In this document: in pieces, positions 40,878 through 50,298 of the stretch | How the letters are laid out: each line of letters starts with the position of its first letter | How positions within the stretch are numbered: the first letter of the stretch is position 1 | Assembly (NCBI GenBank): GCA_028684955.1 | Contig: JAQUEY010000004.1 | Location: 1 to 58,071, forward strand | Origin: Eubacteriales bacterium | Lineage (GTDB): Bacteria; Bacillota; Clostridia; Saccharofermentanales; UBA5734 | DNA: 58,071 nt | Direction: 5' to 3' | The notes under the pieces: generated by a model | The model's input: the letters and a program-made list of their open reading frames with translations, nothing else | Database searches by the model: none | Told to the model about the DNA's origin: nothing | Program-made: the position numbers and the translations under genes

Positions 40878-42181
40878 ACATGAAACAGAAAATCCTCTAC
40901 CTTGATTGTTTTTCCGGTATCAGTGGCGACATGTTCCTGGGCTCCCTGATTGATGCAGGTGTACCCTTGTCTGTTATTGAGACGGGCCTTTCGGCACTCG
41001 GCCTGGCAGGCGAATACCACCTCCATGCCGAAAAGACCAGTAAAAGCGGCATCCAGGGCACCTCTTTTTCGGTGCACCTGACTGACCACCACCACGATGA
41101 CCATCACCACCACGATGACCATCACCATCATTCACATGGCCGGACCTATGCGGATATCCGGCATTTGATTGAAACTTCCCAACTGCCTGGTCCAGTACGC
41201 CAGATGGCGCTCTCGGTCTTTCTTGAAATCGGCCAGGCCGAGGCGGCTGTGCACGGAGTACCTTTGGACCAGGTCCATTTCCACGAAGTTGGTGCCATCG
41301 ATTCTATCGTTGACATCGTGGGAGCTGCCATTGCGCTTGACTACCTCAAGATAGACCGGATCCAGTCATCTCCGCTCCATGATGGGTCCGGAAGTATTCT
41401 GTGCCAGCATGGCGCCATGCCGGTTCCCGTCCCAGCCGTCATGAAGATGCTGGAAAACACCGACATCCCCTTTGTGACTGGCACCAGTGACACCGAACTG
41501 GTCACCCCGACCGGGTTTTCCCTGGTCAAGACCCTGGTGTCTACGTTTGGATCCATGCCCCAGATGAAGCGTCTGGCGATTGGCTATGGGTTTGGCCAGC
41601 GGGAAATCGGCCGTCTCAATGCCCTGCGGATCATTCTGGGTGAAACGAACGAATCTGCTGCACAAGCGACCATGACTCAGCCAGAACAGGGGAGAGAGGG
41701 TCAACAGCCTGCCTCGTCTCTGCCGGGCTTTGATCCAGCTGAAATGGATCGTGTGGTCTTATTGTCCTGCCATATTGACAACACGACCGCCGAGGAACTG
41801 GGGTATCTGAGCGAACAGATGCACCAGATGAGTGTGCTCGATGTTGCTTTCAGCCCGCTCCAGATGAAAAAGAATCGACCCGGGCATTTATTGACAGTCC
41901 TTGTGCCAGAAAACCTTGAAAAAGATGCTGTCCGGCTCCTGTTCTCTCATGCAGGAACCATCGGCATCCGGCGCGAATGGATCGACCGCCATGTCATGAC
42001 TCGCAGCACCCGTTCCATTCAGGTCCTGGGCCAGACCGTCCGGATCAAGACGGTGCAGTGGCAGGACATCACACGTTCTTACCCGGAATATGATGACACC
42101 GCAGATCTGGCACGGCATAACCAGATCAGTCTTGAAGCAGCCAAAGCGCTGATCAGAGAAGCCATGAACCGTCTGATTTGA
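40874..42181 (+). CDS. larC: Nickel insertion protein LarC, single reading frame
   Basis: A 435-residue CTP-dependent cyclometallase that inserts nickel into the pincer nucleotide. N-terminus 'YLDCFSGISGDMFLGSLID' is the family signature. A His/Asp-rich loop (residues 72-88, 'HHHDDHHHHDDHHHHSH') probably binds nickel. In Lactiplantibacillus plantarum LarC is made from two frames by frameshifting; here it is one continuous frame. No larA (lactate racemase) is present in the window, so the target enzyme is elsewhere or different. Confidence 0.93.
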   Translation: MNMKQKILYLDCFSGISGDMFLGSLIDAGVPLSVIETGLSALGLAGEYHLHAEKTSKSGIQGTSFSVHLTDHHHDDHHHHDDHHHHSHGRTYADIRHLIETSQLPGPVRQMALSVFLEIGQAEAAVHGVPLDQVHFHEVGAIDSIVDIVGAAIALDYLKIDRIQSSPLHDGSGSILCQHGAMPVPVPAVMKMLENTDIPFVTGTSDTELVTPTGFSLVKTLVSTFGSMPQMKRLAIGYGFGQREIGRLNALRIILGETNESAAQATMTQPEQGREGQQPASSLPGFDPAEMDRVVLLSCHIDNTTAEELGYLSEQMHQMSVLDVAFSPLQMKKNRPGHLLTVLVPENLEKDAVRLLFSHAGTIGIRREWIDRHVMTRSTRSIQVLGQTVRIKTVQWQDITRSYPEYDDTADLARHNQISLEAAKALIREAMNRLI

Positions 42182-42233
42182 CGAACCAAGACCTCACTTG
42201 TTAAACTTGAATGCATTTGCAGGAGGAAATACA

Positions 42234-42734
42234 ATGTCCAGGAACGTGCTCGTCGTCATGGGATCTGATTCAGACTTTCCTGTCATGGAAGCCTGTTTCA
42301 ATACTTTACGCGAATTCGGAGTCTCTTTTGAAGCGACCGTCTGCTCAGCCCACCGTACCCCGGACCGGGCCGCTGAACTTGCCAAATCCGCTGCTGCAAA
42401 AGGCTTTGGAGTCATCATTGCTGCTGCAGGCCTGGCGGCTCATCTGCCTGGGGTCCTGGCAGCCATGACCACACTGCCTGTAATCGGGGTCCCGGTCCAC
42501 GGTGGCGCCCTGAATGGTCTCGATGCTTTGTACGCCATTGTCCAGATGCCCAGTGGCATACCGGTTGCCACGGTTGCCATCGATGGGGCAGCCAATGCGG
42601 CCATTCTGGCTGTCCAGATGCTCAGCCTCGGTGATCCTGCGCTGATGGATAAATTAGCTGATCACAAAATCCGCCTGGCAAGTGCAGTGGCCCAGCGTGA
42701 CCAGCGTCTCCAGGAGAAGCTGAAAAGCCTGTGA
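42234..42734 (+). CDS. purE: N5-carboxyaminoimidazole ribonucleotide mutase
   Basis: A 166-residue PurE. Motifs 'VVMGSDSDFPVMEACFNTL' and 'CSAHRTPD' bind the substrate and place the catalytic His; 'AAAGLAAHLPGVLAAMT' completes the active site. Start ATG 42234 with AGGAGG 7 bp upstream. No purK lies next to it, so it may be a class using N5-CAIR made elsewhere, or CO2 directly. First gene of a five-gene purine cluster; the gap from larC is 52 bp. Confidence 0.95.
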   Translation: MSRNVLVVMGSDSDFPVMEACFNTLREFGVSFEATVCSAHRTPDRAAELAKSAAAKGFGVIIAAAGLAAHLPGVLAAMTTLPVIGVPVHGGALNGLDALYAIVQMPSGIPVATVAIDGAANAAILAVQMLSLGDPALMDKLADHKIRLASAVAQRDQRLQEKLKSL

Positions 42735-42753
42735 CACCGTTGGGAGATCACAC

Positions 42754-44187
42754 ATGATACATGATGAATGTGGCGTATTTGCTGTCTTTGACCCTGCTGG
42801 CACGATCGAAACAGCCGCCCGGCTGACTTTTCTGGGTTTGTTTGGCCTCCAGCACCGCGGGGAAGACAGCTCTGGCATTGCTGTCAACCAGTCCGGCACT
42901 CTGATTTGCCAGCGCCGGCGCGGCCTGGTGACCGAAGGATTCGATGAGATGGCCCTTTTGGTCTTGAAAGGACATGCCAGCATTGGTCATGTCCGGTATC
43001 CTTCACCTTTGGACCAGAGCCTCGAAGCCGCCCAGCCGATGCTGATCAAATCCCGCCGGGGCCAGATTGCCCTCTCGTTTAACGGTGCGTTGACCAATGC
43101 AGCCCAGCTGCGCAGCAAGCTCCAGGAGCAAGGCGCGATCTTCCAGTCCCGGGCTGACTCAGAAATCATCCTGGCATTACTGGCCCGCCACCAAGTGCTC
43201 GAAGACAACCTGGAGCAGTCACTGCTGGCCATGCAGTCTGAGCTCGAAGGTGCCTATGCGATGGTCCTGATGACTCAAGACCGGGTCGTCGGGGTCCGGG
43301 ACCCGCACGGGATCCGTCCTTTGTGCCTGGGTGAACAAAACGGTCTTTACATGCTCGCCTCTGAGAGCTGTGCGATCGATTCTGCTGGAGGGCAATTCCT
43401 GCGTGATATCAAGCCGGGTGAAATCATCAGCCTGACGACTGAGGGAGTCCTGTCCAGATTGCCTGCCCAAACGTTGCCCCGCCATTCCTGTTTGTTCGAA
43501 TATGTCTATTTTGCCCGGCCAGACAGCATCCTGGATGGAACCAACGTCTTTGCCGCCCGCACAGCTGCAGGCCGCCAGCTGGCCGAAGAACAACCGTGCC
43601 CCGCCGATCTCGTGATCGGAGCTCCGGATTCCGGTCTGGCTGCCTCGATCGGATATGCGCAGGCCCTGGGCGTCTTGCACGGCAGTGGGCTCTTGAAAAA
43701 CCGCTATGTCGGCCGCACGTTCTTGCACGCAGACCAGATACGACGGGAATTGCTCATTGACTTGAAATTCACAGCCCTGACTGATGCGGTCAAGGACAAA
43801 TCCATCGTCCTGGTGGATGACTCGATTGTCCGCGGGACGACGACACGCCGGGTGATCAGCCTGCTGCGCAAAGCTGGTGCCAAGTCTGTCCATATGCGCG
43901 TGGCGTCGCCGCCTTTGCAGTATCCGTGCCTGTATGGCGTGGAAACACCCGGCCAGCACGACCTTTCGGCTTGCGAAATGACACTGGCACAACTGACGGA
44001 GCACATCGGTGCTGACAGCCTGCAATTCTTATCCCTGGCGGGCTTGCAAGTGGCCTGCGGCGACCCGGGAACCAGCTGTTCCGCCTGTTTCAGCGGCCAC
44101 TATCCGGTTGCGCCTTCCACTGCCATTGCTGCCAGCATTCGCCACATTGACCCCCGCTGGTTTTTTGGCCATCCGGACGAAAGGTAA
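42754..44187 (+). CDS. Amidophosphoribosyltransferase paralogue with altered glutamine site
   Basis: A 477-residue PurF homologue. MIHDEC places the nucleophile at Cys6, the PRPP loop 'VLVDDSIVRGTTT' and the Fe-S cysteines ('CLFEYVYF', 'YPCLYG', 'TSCSACFSG') are intact. But the glutaminase pocket differs: canonical 'RYSTTG' is 'RYPSPL' (81-86) and 'HNGN' is 'FNGA' (109-112). The DSE motif is kept. It sits between purE and purN while the canonical copy is at 12.1 kb. It may have poor glutamine use, depend on ammonia, or serve a regulatory role. GGGAG 7 bp ahead of ATG 42754. Confidence 0.85.
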   Translation: MIHDECGVFAVFDPAGTIETAARLTFLGLFGLQHRGEDSSGIAVNQSGTLICQRRRGLVTEGFDEMALLVLKGHASIGHVRYPSPLDQSLEAAQPMLIKSRRGQIALSFNGALTNAAQLRSKLQEQGAIFQSRADSEIILALLARHQVLEDNLEQSLLAMQSELEGAYAMVLMTQDRVVGVRDPHGIRPLCLGEQNGLYMLASESCAIDSAGGQFLRDIKPGEIISLTTEGVLSRLPAQTLPRHSCLFEYVYFARPDSILDGTNVFAARTAAGRQLAEEQPCPADLVIGAPDSGLAASIGYAQALGVLHGSGLLKNRYVGRTFLHADQIRRELLIDLKFTALTDAVKDKSIVLVDDSIVRGTTTRRVISLLRKAGAKSVHMRVASPPLQYPCLYGVETPGQHDLSACEMTLAQLTEHIGADSLQFLSLAGLQVACGDPGTSCSACFSGHYPVAPSTAIAASIRHIDPRWFFGHPDER

Positions 44188-44195
44188 GCCCAAAG

Positions 44196-44831
44196 ATGTT
44201 CAACCTGGCCGTTTTCGTTTCCGGTGGTGGAACAAATCTGCAAGCTATCCTGGACCAGATTGAGTCCGGCCTTTTACCGGGTGTGTCCATTGCCTGCGTC
44301 CTCGCTTCCAAACCAGATACCTATGCCCAGACCCGGGCGGAAAAAGCCGGGATTCCGTGCTTTGTCATCGCCCGCAAATCATTCCCGGAGCTTGCCTCCT
44401 ATGACCAGGCCATTCTTGCTGCCTTGCAGCCATTTGAGGTGGATCTGGTTGTTCTGGCAGGCTTTTTGAGCCTGCTCGGACCGGGTGTGGTGTCTTGCTA
44501 CAAAAACCGGATCATCAACATCCATCCAGCCCTGATCCCAGCCTTCTGTGGTCCCGGTCTGTATGGCATCAAGCCACACCAGGCTGCACTGGATTATGGC
44601 GTCAAAGTATCGGGTGCCACCGTTCACTTTGTAGATGAACACTACGATGAAGGTCCAATCATGCTGCAAAAGGCGGTTGACATCCTGGAGGGAGATACAC
44701 CAGAGAGTTTGCAGCAACGGATCATGATCGAGGCGGAACAAGTCATCTTGCCCCAGGCCATTAAGCTGATCGCAGCAGGCCGGGTCCGGATTGAAGGTCG
44801 CCGCGTCCATATCAGCCCCAGCCAACCTTGA
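44196..44831 (+). CDS. purN: Phosphoribosylglycinamide formyltransferase
   Basis: A 211-residue PurN transferring formyl from 10-formyl-THF to GAR. '[16 protein letters not shown]' is the GAR-phosphate loop; catalytic Asn/His in '[14 protein letters not shown]'; the Asp is in '[10 protein letters not shown]'. The usual 'HPSLLPAFxG' appears as '[10 protein letters not shown]', a mild variant. It starts at ATG 44196, 8 bp after the purF-like gene. Confidence 0.94.
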   Translation: MFNLAVFVSGGGTNLQAILDQIESGLLPGVSIACVLASKPDTYAQTRAEKAGIPCFVIARKSFPELASYDQAILAALQPFEVDLVVLAGFLSLLGPGVVSCYKNRIINIHPALIPAFCGPGLYGIKPHQAALDYGVKVSGATVHFVDEHYDEGPIMLQKAVDILEGDTPESLQQRIMIEAEQVILPQAIKLIAAGRVRIEGRRVHISPSQP

Positions 44832-44875
44832 ATCAACCATCCACCCGATCTTTCATGCATTTGGAGGTTACTAAA

Positions 44876-46444
44876 ATGATGAAACGCGCCCTGCTCAGTG
44901 TCTCTGACAAGACCGGCCTGATTGAACTGGCCACACAACTGCACCAGCTTGGCATCGAGCTGCTCTCAACCGGTGGAACCGCCGCTGCGCTGGTCCGGGC
45001 CGGTATTCCCGTCATCAATGTTTCGGATGTGACGGGATTTCCGGAGTGCCTTGATGGCCGGGTCAAGACGTTGCATCCGAAAATCCACGGTGGAATCCTG
45101 GCGATCCGGGACAATCCAGAGCACATGGAAACCCTTGATCGCCTTGGCATCGAGCTGATTGACCTGATCATCATCAATCTGTACCCCTTCAAACAGACTG
45201 TGATGAAACCCGGTGCCACCGCGGAAGAATGCATTGAAAACATTGATATCGGTGGTCCGAGCATGCTGCGTGCAGCCGCCAAGAACCACCACGATGTCAC
45301 AGTCCTGGTTGATCCGGCCGATTATGCCAAGGTACTGGCAGAGATCACAGCCACGGGCAACACGACACTCGACACACGCTTTGGCCTGGCCCGCAAAGTC
45401 TTCGAACACACGGCGGCTTACGATGCTTTAATTGCGCAGTACTTCCAAAGCCAGTCCGGCCCGAGCAACTCCAATGAGCAGGACCCTGCAAAATGGCCTG
45501 AGCAGCTGACTTTGACCTACGAACGGGTGAGTAGCCTGCGCTACGGTGAAAACCCACACCAGAGTGCTTCGTTTTATCGTGAAGCCCTGCCCAAGTCCGG
45601 ATCACTGACCGAAGCCGAACAGTTGGGCGGCAAAGAATTGTCCTACAACAACATTGCTGACACCGATGCGGCCATAGCCCTGCTCAAGGAGTTTTCCGAG
45701 CCCACAGTCGTCGCCATCAAACATGCCAACCCCTGTGGCGTCGGCAGTGCGGACTCGTTGCTTTCCGCCTGGACGAAGGCGTACGAAGCCGACACGGTCT
45801 CGATCTTTGGTGGCATCGTGGCCCTGAACCGGCCGGTCACGGCAGATGTAGCCGATCAGATGAAAGAGATCTTTCTCGAGGTCATTGTCGCTCCCGACTA
45901 CGAAGCGGATGCCCTGGAGATTCTAAGGAAAAAGAAAAACCTGCGCCTTTTAAAGTTACCCGCCGTTGCTGAACCGATTGCAGTGGGCGAACAAATGATC
46001 AAAGCTGTGTACGGAGGCATTCTGGTCCAGGACCAGGACACCCAAGTCTTGCCCGACACAGGATATACTGTTGTGACCGAAGCTCAACCATCAGATGCTG
46101 ACAAGGATGATTTGCTTTTTGCCATGAAAGTGGTCAAACATGTCAAATCCAATGCAATTGTCCTGGTCAAAGACCGGCAGACCGTCGGTATTGGTCCTGG
46201 CCAGCCCAACCGGATCACATCTGCCGGTATTGCGATTGCCAATGCCAAAGACAAAGCCAAAGGATCGGTTTTGGGCTCGGATGCATTCTTCCCCTTCGCC
46301 GATACGGTCCAGGCTGCTGCCGCCGCTGGCATCGCGGCCATCATCCAGCCAGGCGGTTCGCTGCGTGACCAGGAATCGATCGACGCGTGCAATGCGGCCC
46401 ACATACCGATGGCATTCACCGGTATGCGCCATTTCCGCCATTGA
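44876..46444 (+). CDS. purH: Bifunctional AICAR transformylase/IMP cyclohydrolase
   Basis: A 522-residue PurH catalysing the last two steps to IMP. The N-terminal MGS-like cyclohydrolase has '[15 protein letters not shown]' and '[16 protein letters not shown]'-type stretch ('[17 protein letters not shown]'); the transformylase domain has 'KHANPCGVG' and a C-terminal '[14 protein letters not shown]'. Start ATG 44876 (ATGATG) with TTTGGAGG 8 bp upstream; an earlier in-frame ATG at 44828 lies in purN's tail. All key motifs are present. Confidence 0.95.
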   Translation: MMKRALLSVSDKTGLIELATQLHQLGIELLSTGGTAAALVRAGIPVINVSDVTGFPECLDGRVKTLHPKIHGGILAIRDNPEHMETLDRLGIELIDLIIINLYPFKQTVMKPGATAEECIENIDIGGPSMLRAAAKNHHDVTVLVDPADYAKVLAEITATGNTTLDTRFGLARKVFEHTAAYDALIAQYFQSQSGPSNSNEQDPAKWPEQLTLTYERVSSLRYGENPHQSASFYREALPKSGSLTEAEQLGGKELSYNNIADTDAAIALLKEFSEPTVVAIKHANPCGVGSADSLLSAWTKAYEADTVSIFGGIVALNRPVTADVADQMKEIFLEVIVAPDYEADALEILRKKKNLRLLKLPAVAEPIAVGEQMIKAVYGGILVQDQDTQVLPDTGYTVVTEAQPSDADKDDLLFAMKVVKHVKSNAIVLVKDRQTVGIGPGQPNRITSAGIAIANAKDKAKGSVLGSDAFFPFADTVQAAAAAGIAAIIQPGGSLRDQESIDACNAAHIPMAFTGMRHFRH

Positions 46445-46502
46445 GCCTGTCCAGGCCAGAACCACACGAGAGCATCACCAGCAGAGGAGCACCCTTCTTG
46501 CC

Positions 46503-47756
46503 ATGAACGTTTTGATCGTCGGCGGCGGTGGCCGTGAACATGCCATCGCCTGGAAATTCAGCCAGAGCCCCAAGATCACCCAGCTGTATTGCGCCCCTGG
46601 CAATGCCGGGATTGCAAAGCTTGCCACTTGCGTCCCGATCAAGGCAACCGATCTGGATGCAATGGTCCAGTTTGCGGTGGCAAAGGGCATCGACCTGGTC
46701 TTTGTGGCACCGGATGATCCACTGGCGCTGGGCATGGTGGATGCCCTGTTGCAGGCTGGGATCCGGGCATTTGGCCCATCGAAGGCGGCGGCCCGGATTG
46801 AGGCCAGCAAATCCTTTGCCAAAGATCTGATGCGCCGCTATCACATTCCAACTGCAGACTATGCGGTGTTTGAATCCTTAGAACCAGCCCTGTCCTACCT
46901 GTGCAGCTGCGATCTGCCGATAGTGATCAAAGCGGATGGCCTTGCCCTGGGCAAAGGCGTCATCATCGCCCAGACCCAACTGGAAGCTGAACAAGCCGTG
47001 CGCGACATGCTGGAAGGCAACGCTTTCGGCCAGGCAGGCAGCCGGGTGGTCATCGAGTCTTTCCTGACTGGACCGGAATTGACGATCCTGGCTTTTGCCG
47101 ATGGCAAGACTGTCGTACCGATGGTGTCTTCTCGCGATCACAAGCGTGCCTTCGACCAGGACCAGGGACCCAATACAGGAGGCATGGGGACGATCGCCCC
47201 GGGGGCCAGTCTTTCAGAACAAGACCAGCAGCACATGATGGATACGATTTTCCAGCCCACAATCGATGCCATGGCTGCAGAAGGCTGTCCCTTTAAAGGT
47301 GTCATCTATTTTGGTCTCATGCTGACGCCCACCGGGCCGAAAGTGATCGAGTACAATGCTCGCTTTGGTGATCCGGAAGCCCAGGTTGTACTGCCGCTTC
47401 TTCAGACAGACCTTGTGGAAATCTGCGAGGCTGTTCTGGATGAACGCCTCGACCAGATCGAAGTCCGCTGGCAGGACGAGCGCAGCGCCTGCTGTGTGGT
47501 CTTGGCTTCCGGCGGTTATCCGGGAACCTACACGACGGGCCATCCGATCACAGGCCTTGAGACGGTCACTAAGAGTCTGGTTTTCCATGCAGGTACCAGG
47601 CAGGAAGGCTCACAGATCGTGACCGCCGGCGGCCGCGTCCTGGGCGTCACCGCTGTGGCCGACTCACTCGATGCTGCTATAGACCAGGCTTACCAGGATG
47701 TGGCCAGGATCCATTTCGATCAGGTCCACTATCGCAAGGATATCGGCCGGACGTGA
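46503..47756 (+). CDS. purD: Phosphoribosylamine-glycine ligase
   Basis: A 417-residue ATP-grasp enzyme. N-terminal 'VLIVGGGGREHAIAWKF' and the ATP-grasp strand 'PIVIKADGLALGKGVIIA'; 'EFLTGPELTILAFADG'-type segment ('SFLTGPELTILAFADG') and the metal-binding 'FGDPEAQVVLPLL' follow. Start ATG 46503; GAGGAG lies 14 bp ahead, longer spacing than usual. The nadD-yqeK gene overlaps its end by 4 bp, so the purine cluster runs on into cofactor and ribosome genes. Confidence 0.95.
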   Translation: MNVLIVGGGGREHAIAWKFSQSPKITQLYCAPGNAGIAKLATCVPIKATDLDAMVQFAVAKGIDLVFVAPDDPLALGMVDALLQAGIRAFGPSKAAARIEASKSFAKDLMRRYHIPTADYAVFESLEPALSYLCSCDLPIVIKADGLALGKGVIIAQTQLEAEQAVRDMLEGNAFGQAGSRVVIESFLTGPELTILAFADGKTVVPMVSSRDHKRAFDQDQGPNTGGMGTIAPGASLSEQDQQHMMDTIFQPTIDAMAAEGCPFKGVIYFGLMLTPTGPKVIEYNARFGDPEAQVVLPLLQTDLVEICEAVLDERLDQIEVRWQDERSACCVVLASGGYPGTYTTGHPITGLETVTKSLVFHAGTRQEGSQIVTAGGRVLGVTAVADSLDAAIDQAYQDVARIHFDQVHYRKDIGRT

Positions 47757-49012
47757 TCAAAATTGGCTTGATTGGCGGGACATTCGATCCCTTTCACAAT
47801 GGACACCGCAAACTGGTCGAAGCCGTTCTGGAATCGGGCCTGGTCGACCGGGTTGTCTTGATGGTCGCTGGCCAGCAGCCACATAAAACCAAGCTGAAAG
47901 TCTCAGCAGCCGGTTATCGCTATGAAATGGCCTTGCGCGGGGTGTCAGACCTGGACATGGTTGAAGTCTCCGATTTGGAAATCAGACGCTCAGGCCGTTC
48001 TTACACGGTTGACACGCTGGCACTTCTGCGGCACGAACTATCCCCAGATGATCAAATTATCCTGGTCTACGGCTCGGATGTCCTGTTTGATCTGCCATCG
48101 TGGCGTTTCCCGGAAAAAATCCTGGCCGCAGCAGACTTGCTGATTGCTCATCGTGGCGGGATCCGGCCACAGGACGCACAGTCCCAGGCAGATCTGCTGC
48201 AGCAGCAGTTCAACGCCCGGATCCGGTTCCTGGATGCTCCGATGCTGGAACTTTCGGCAACCGAAGTCCGGGAAGCTGCAGTCAGAGGTGAGCTCGATAC
48301 CGGCAAGATTCCGGAACGGGTGGCTGCCTTGATCACTCGTCATGATTTGTATGGCTACGATGATGAATTGGCTTTGGTCGAACCGGCAATCTGGCACAAG
48401 CTGTCGGATTACGAATGCCAGGTCCGGCCTTTGCTCAACCACAAACGACTGCTTCATTCGCTCAATGTCATGCGCTATGCCATGCACCTGGCTCATAAAC
48501 ATGGCGTGTCGGTCGAAAAAGCAGGCATTGCCGGCCTGATGCATGATTGCGCCAAATGCCTTGAAGCCCACACGGTGCTTCATTATGCCCGTCTGGCAGG
48601 TGACCCTGAATTGCTGGAACCCGCCCTGGCCCATGGTCCAGCCGGTGCCTGGCTGGCCCGGCACCAGTTCGGCATCGAAGATCCGGAGATCCTCCAGGCT
48701 ATCTTCTTCCATACCACGGGAAGCTCGGATATGTCGGACCTGGACCTTCTGATCTATGTGGCCGACAAAGTCGAACCTGCCCGGACTTACCACAACCTGG
48801 AAGCCATCCGAGAGGCTGCTGAAACCGATCTGGTCCAAGCCATGCGGTTGTGCCTGGTCGAAGTCGAAGCGTTTCTCGCGCGGGAAAACAAGCCATCTCA
48901 TCCCTATGCCCAGGCTGCATTGGTGAAACTGGGTATTTTGGTCCAACAACCCGAACAGACAGACAAAAATCCGCCGGGGCTAGCCCGGAAAAATAAAGGA
49001 GAGAAAAATTGA
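47753..49012 (+). CDS. NadD-YqeK fusion (nicotinate mononucleotide adenylyltransferase + HD Ap4A hydrolase)
   Basis: A 419-residue fusion. Residues 1-205 are NadD: 'GLIGGTFDPFHNGHRKLV' (nucleotidyltransferase HxGH) and 'LELSATEVREA' (the ISSTxxR equivalent). After a linker, residues 215-395 are YqeK: His in 'RLLHSLNVMRYAM', HD in 'AGLMHDCAKCL', and 'YVADKVEPART'. In many Firmicutes these are separate neighbouring genes, nadD-yqeK-rsfS, so the gene order is kept and the two are fused. GTG 47753 overlaps purD (GTGA). YqeK homologues hydrolyse Ap4A symmetrically. Confidence 0.92.
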   Translation: MIKIGLIGGTFDPFHNGHRKLVEAVLESGLVDRVVLMVAGQQPHKTKLKVSAAGYRYEMALRGVSDLDMVEVSDLEIRRSGRSYTVDTLALLRHELSPDDQIILVYGSDVLFDLPSWRFPEKILAAADLLIAHRGGIRPQDAQSQADLLQQQFNARIRFLDAPMLELSATEVREAAVRGELDTGKIPERVAALITRHDLYGYDDELALVEPAIWHKLSDYECQVRPLLNHKRLLHSLNVMRYAMHLAHKHGVSVEKAGIAGLMHDCAKCLEAHTVLHYARLAGDPELLEPALAHGPAGAWLARHQFGIEDPEILQAIFFHTTGSSDMSDLDLLIYVADKVEPARTYHNLEAIREAAETDLVQAMRLCLVEVEAFLARENKPSHPYAQAALVKLGILVQQPEQTDKNPPGLARKNKGEKN

Positions 49013-49347
49013 CTGCATCAGATTTAGCTCAGAAAATCAAAACCATCCTGGAAGACAAGAAGGCCAAAGACATCGACGTCATCGACGTCTCGGACAAGAC
49101 GATCCTGGCAGACTATTTCGTCATTGCCACGGGTACATCGACCACCCACGTCAAGGCTCTGGCGGATGAAGTCGAGTTCATGGTCAAAGAAAAAGACAAC
49201 CGCCAGGTCGACCATGTCGAGGGATTCGAATCTTCACGCTGGATCCTCCTCGATTATGGCGACGTTGTCGTCCATGTCTTCCACAGCGAAGAAAGAGATT
49301 TCTACAGTCTGGAGAAACTCTGGCAGCAAAGCCGCAGCCGCGCTTGA
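49009..49347 (+). CDS. rsfS: Ribosome silencing factor RsfS
   Basis: A 112-residue RsfS/Iojap protein that blocks subunit joining by binding ribosomal protein uL14. Motifs 'DKTILADYFVIATGTSTTHVKALADEV' (spanning 29-55) and 'WILLDYGDVVVHVFHSEERDFYSLEKLW' are characteristic. TTG at 49009 overlaps the previous stop by 4 bp (TTGA) with AAAGGAG 7 bp upstream. Usual position after yqeK. Confidence 0.95.
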   Translation: MTASDLAQKIKTILEDKKAKDIDVIDVSDKTILADYFVIATGTSTTHVKALADEVEFMVKEKDNRQVDHVEGFESSRWILLDYGDVVVHVFHSEERDFYSLEKLWQQSRSRA

Positions 49348-49438
49348 CTTGTCGTCTGAGACGGGGCCGCAAACCCTTCGGGGCGTAAGAACCGGCCAAG
49401 CTTGGTGTCGAAACCTGTCGAGTTTTGTCGTTGAAAAG

Positions 49439-49462
49439 AGGGTAGGGGAACCTGCCCTTTTT
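49439..49462 (+). terminator. Intrinsic terminator before comEA
   Basis: An 8-bp stem (AGGGTAGG / CCTGCCCT, one G-U pair) with a GGAA tetraloop, followed by TTTTT. It ends the purE-to-rsfS transcript. Confidence 0.7.
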
Positions 49463-49499
49463 GCTATGCTGGTCATGAACCTGTTAGGGAGCATGAACC

Positions 49500-50153
49500 A
49501 TGCAGACAATCGAACTGAAACGACATTCCTTTTGGATCCTGATTGGACTTTGCCTGTTCTCGCTGACTGCGGTTGCTTTTGAGATCAGGCGCGGCCAGCC
49601 TGCAGGTATCGAGATCACAGCCCACGAAAGCACGCAGGCGAGTGCGGTGGCAAGGTTGGAACCCCAGGACCAGCCGTCCGGGACACCCACGGCCCCTTCA
49701 ACCGTGAGCCAGGACCTCGTCCCTGTCTATCTGGTCGGGGCTGTACAAAAGCCCGGGATCTATCTGGTTGTGCGTGGCAGCTACCTGTACGAATTGGTGG
49801 AACAAGCTGGTGGACTGAGGGAAGATGCAGCCAGGGACGAAATCAATCTGGCCCTGGCGTTGACGGGCAATTGCCACATCCGGATTCCAACTGTGTCCGA
49901 AGCAGCCGGGGATCCAGGTAAACGTACAATCCTGGTCATTACAGACCCGACAGAGACTGTGTTGATCAATATCAACAGCGCTACTGAGGAAACACTCGAC
50001 CAGTTGCCTGGCATTGGTCCTGCCACGGCCAAAGCCATCCTTGACTTCAGGGAGAGAAACGGTCCGTACAAGAGCATAGAGGATTTGATGAAGGTCTCCG
50101 GCATCAAGCAGAGCCGTCTGGATGCCATCCGCGATTTGATCACAATCTCCTGA
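49500..50153 (+). CDS. comEA: ComEA family DNA-binding protein (SLBB + helix-hairpin-helix)
   Basis: A 217-residue membrane-anchored protein. One hydrophobic segment (about residues 10-28, signal anchor), then a low-complexity linker, an SLBB-type domain (about 73-125, 'VPVYLVGAVQKPGIY') and a C-terminal double helix-hairpin-helix ('ININSATEETLDQLPGIGPATAKAI' pattern, then 'SIEDLMKVSGIKQSRLDAI'), which binds double-stranded DNA at the surface in transformation. No comEC or comEB follows. ATG 49500 with GGGAG 10 bp ahead. Confidence 0.92.
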   Translation: MQTIELKRHSFWILIGLCLFSLTAVAFEIRRGQPAGIEITAHESTQASAVARLEPQDQPSGTPTAPSTVSQDLVPVYLVGAVQKPGIYLVVRGSYLYELVEQAGGLREDAARDEINLALALTGNCHIRIPTVSEAAGDPGKRTILVITDPTETVLININSATEETLDQLPGIGPATAKAILDFRERNGPYKSIEDLMKVSGIKQSRLDAIRDLITIS

Positions 50154-50216
50154 TATGGACTGGATTTCCAACTGGATACAAGGGTTACTGGCATGACATC
50201 TGAATGTCAGTCATAA

Positions 50217-50245
50217 TTTACAAATCCAGATAGATTGATTATCAT
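50217..50245 (+). promoter_or_regulatory. Promoter for thrS
   Basis: TTTACA (50217-50222), 17 bp spacer, TATCAT (50240-50245), both 5/6 consensus, 54 bp before ATG 50299. No T-box motif (AGGGTGGNACCGCG) is seen in the leader, so tRNA-sensing control is not indicated. Confidence 0.65.
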
Positions 50246-50298
50246 AGAAAGGCCTGTCCAGATTGTCCGATAATTGGCTGGCAGGCGCGGAGGTTACC

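Noticed and set aside
41090-41140. CAC/GAC-rich repeat resembling a tandem repeat
   Set aside because: It encodes the in-frame His/Asp-rich nickel-binding loop of LarC.
50154-50298. Possible T-box leader for thrS
   Set aside because: The region is short and lacks the AGGGTGGNACCGCG antiterminator box and specifier stem.
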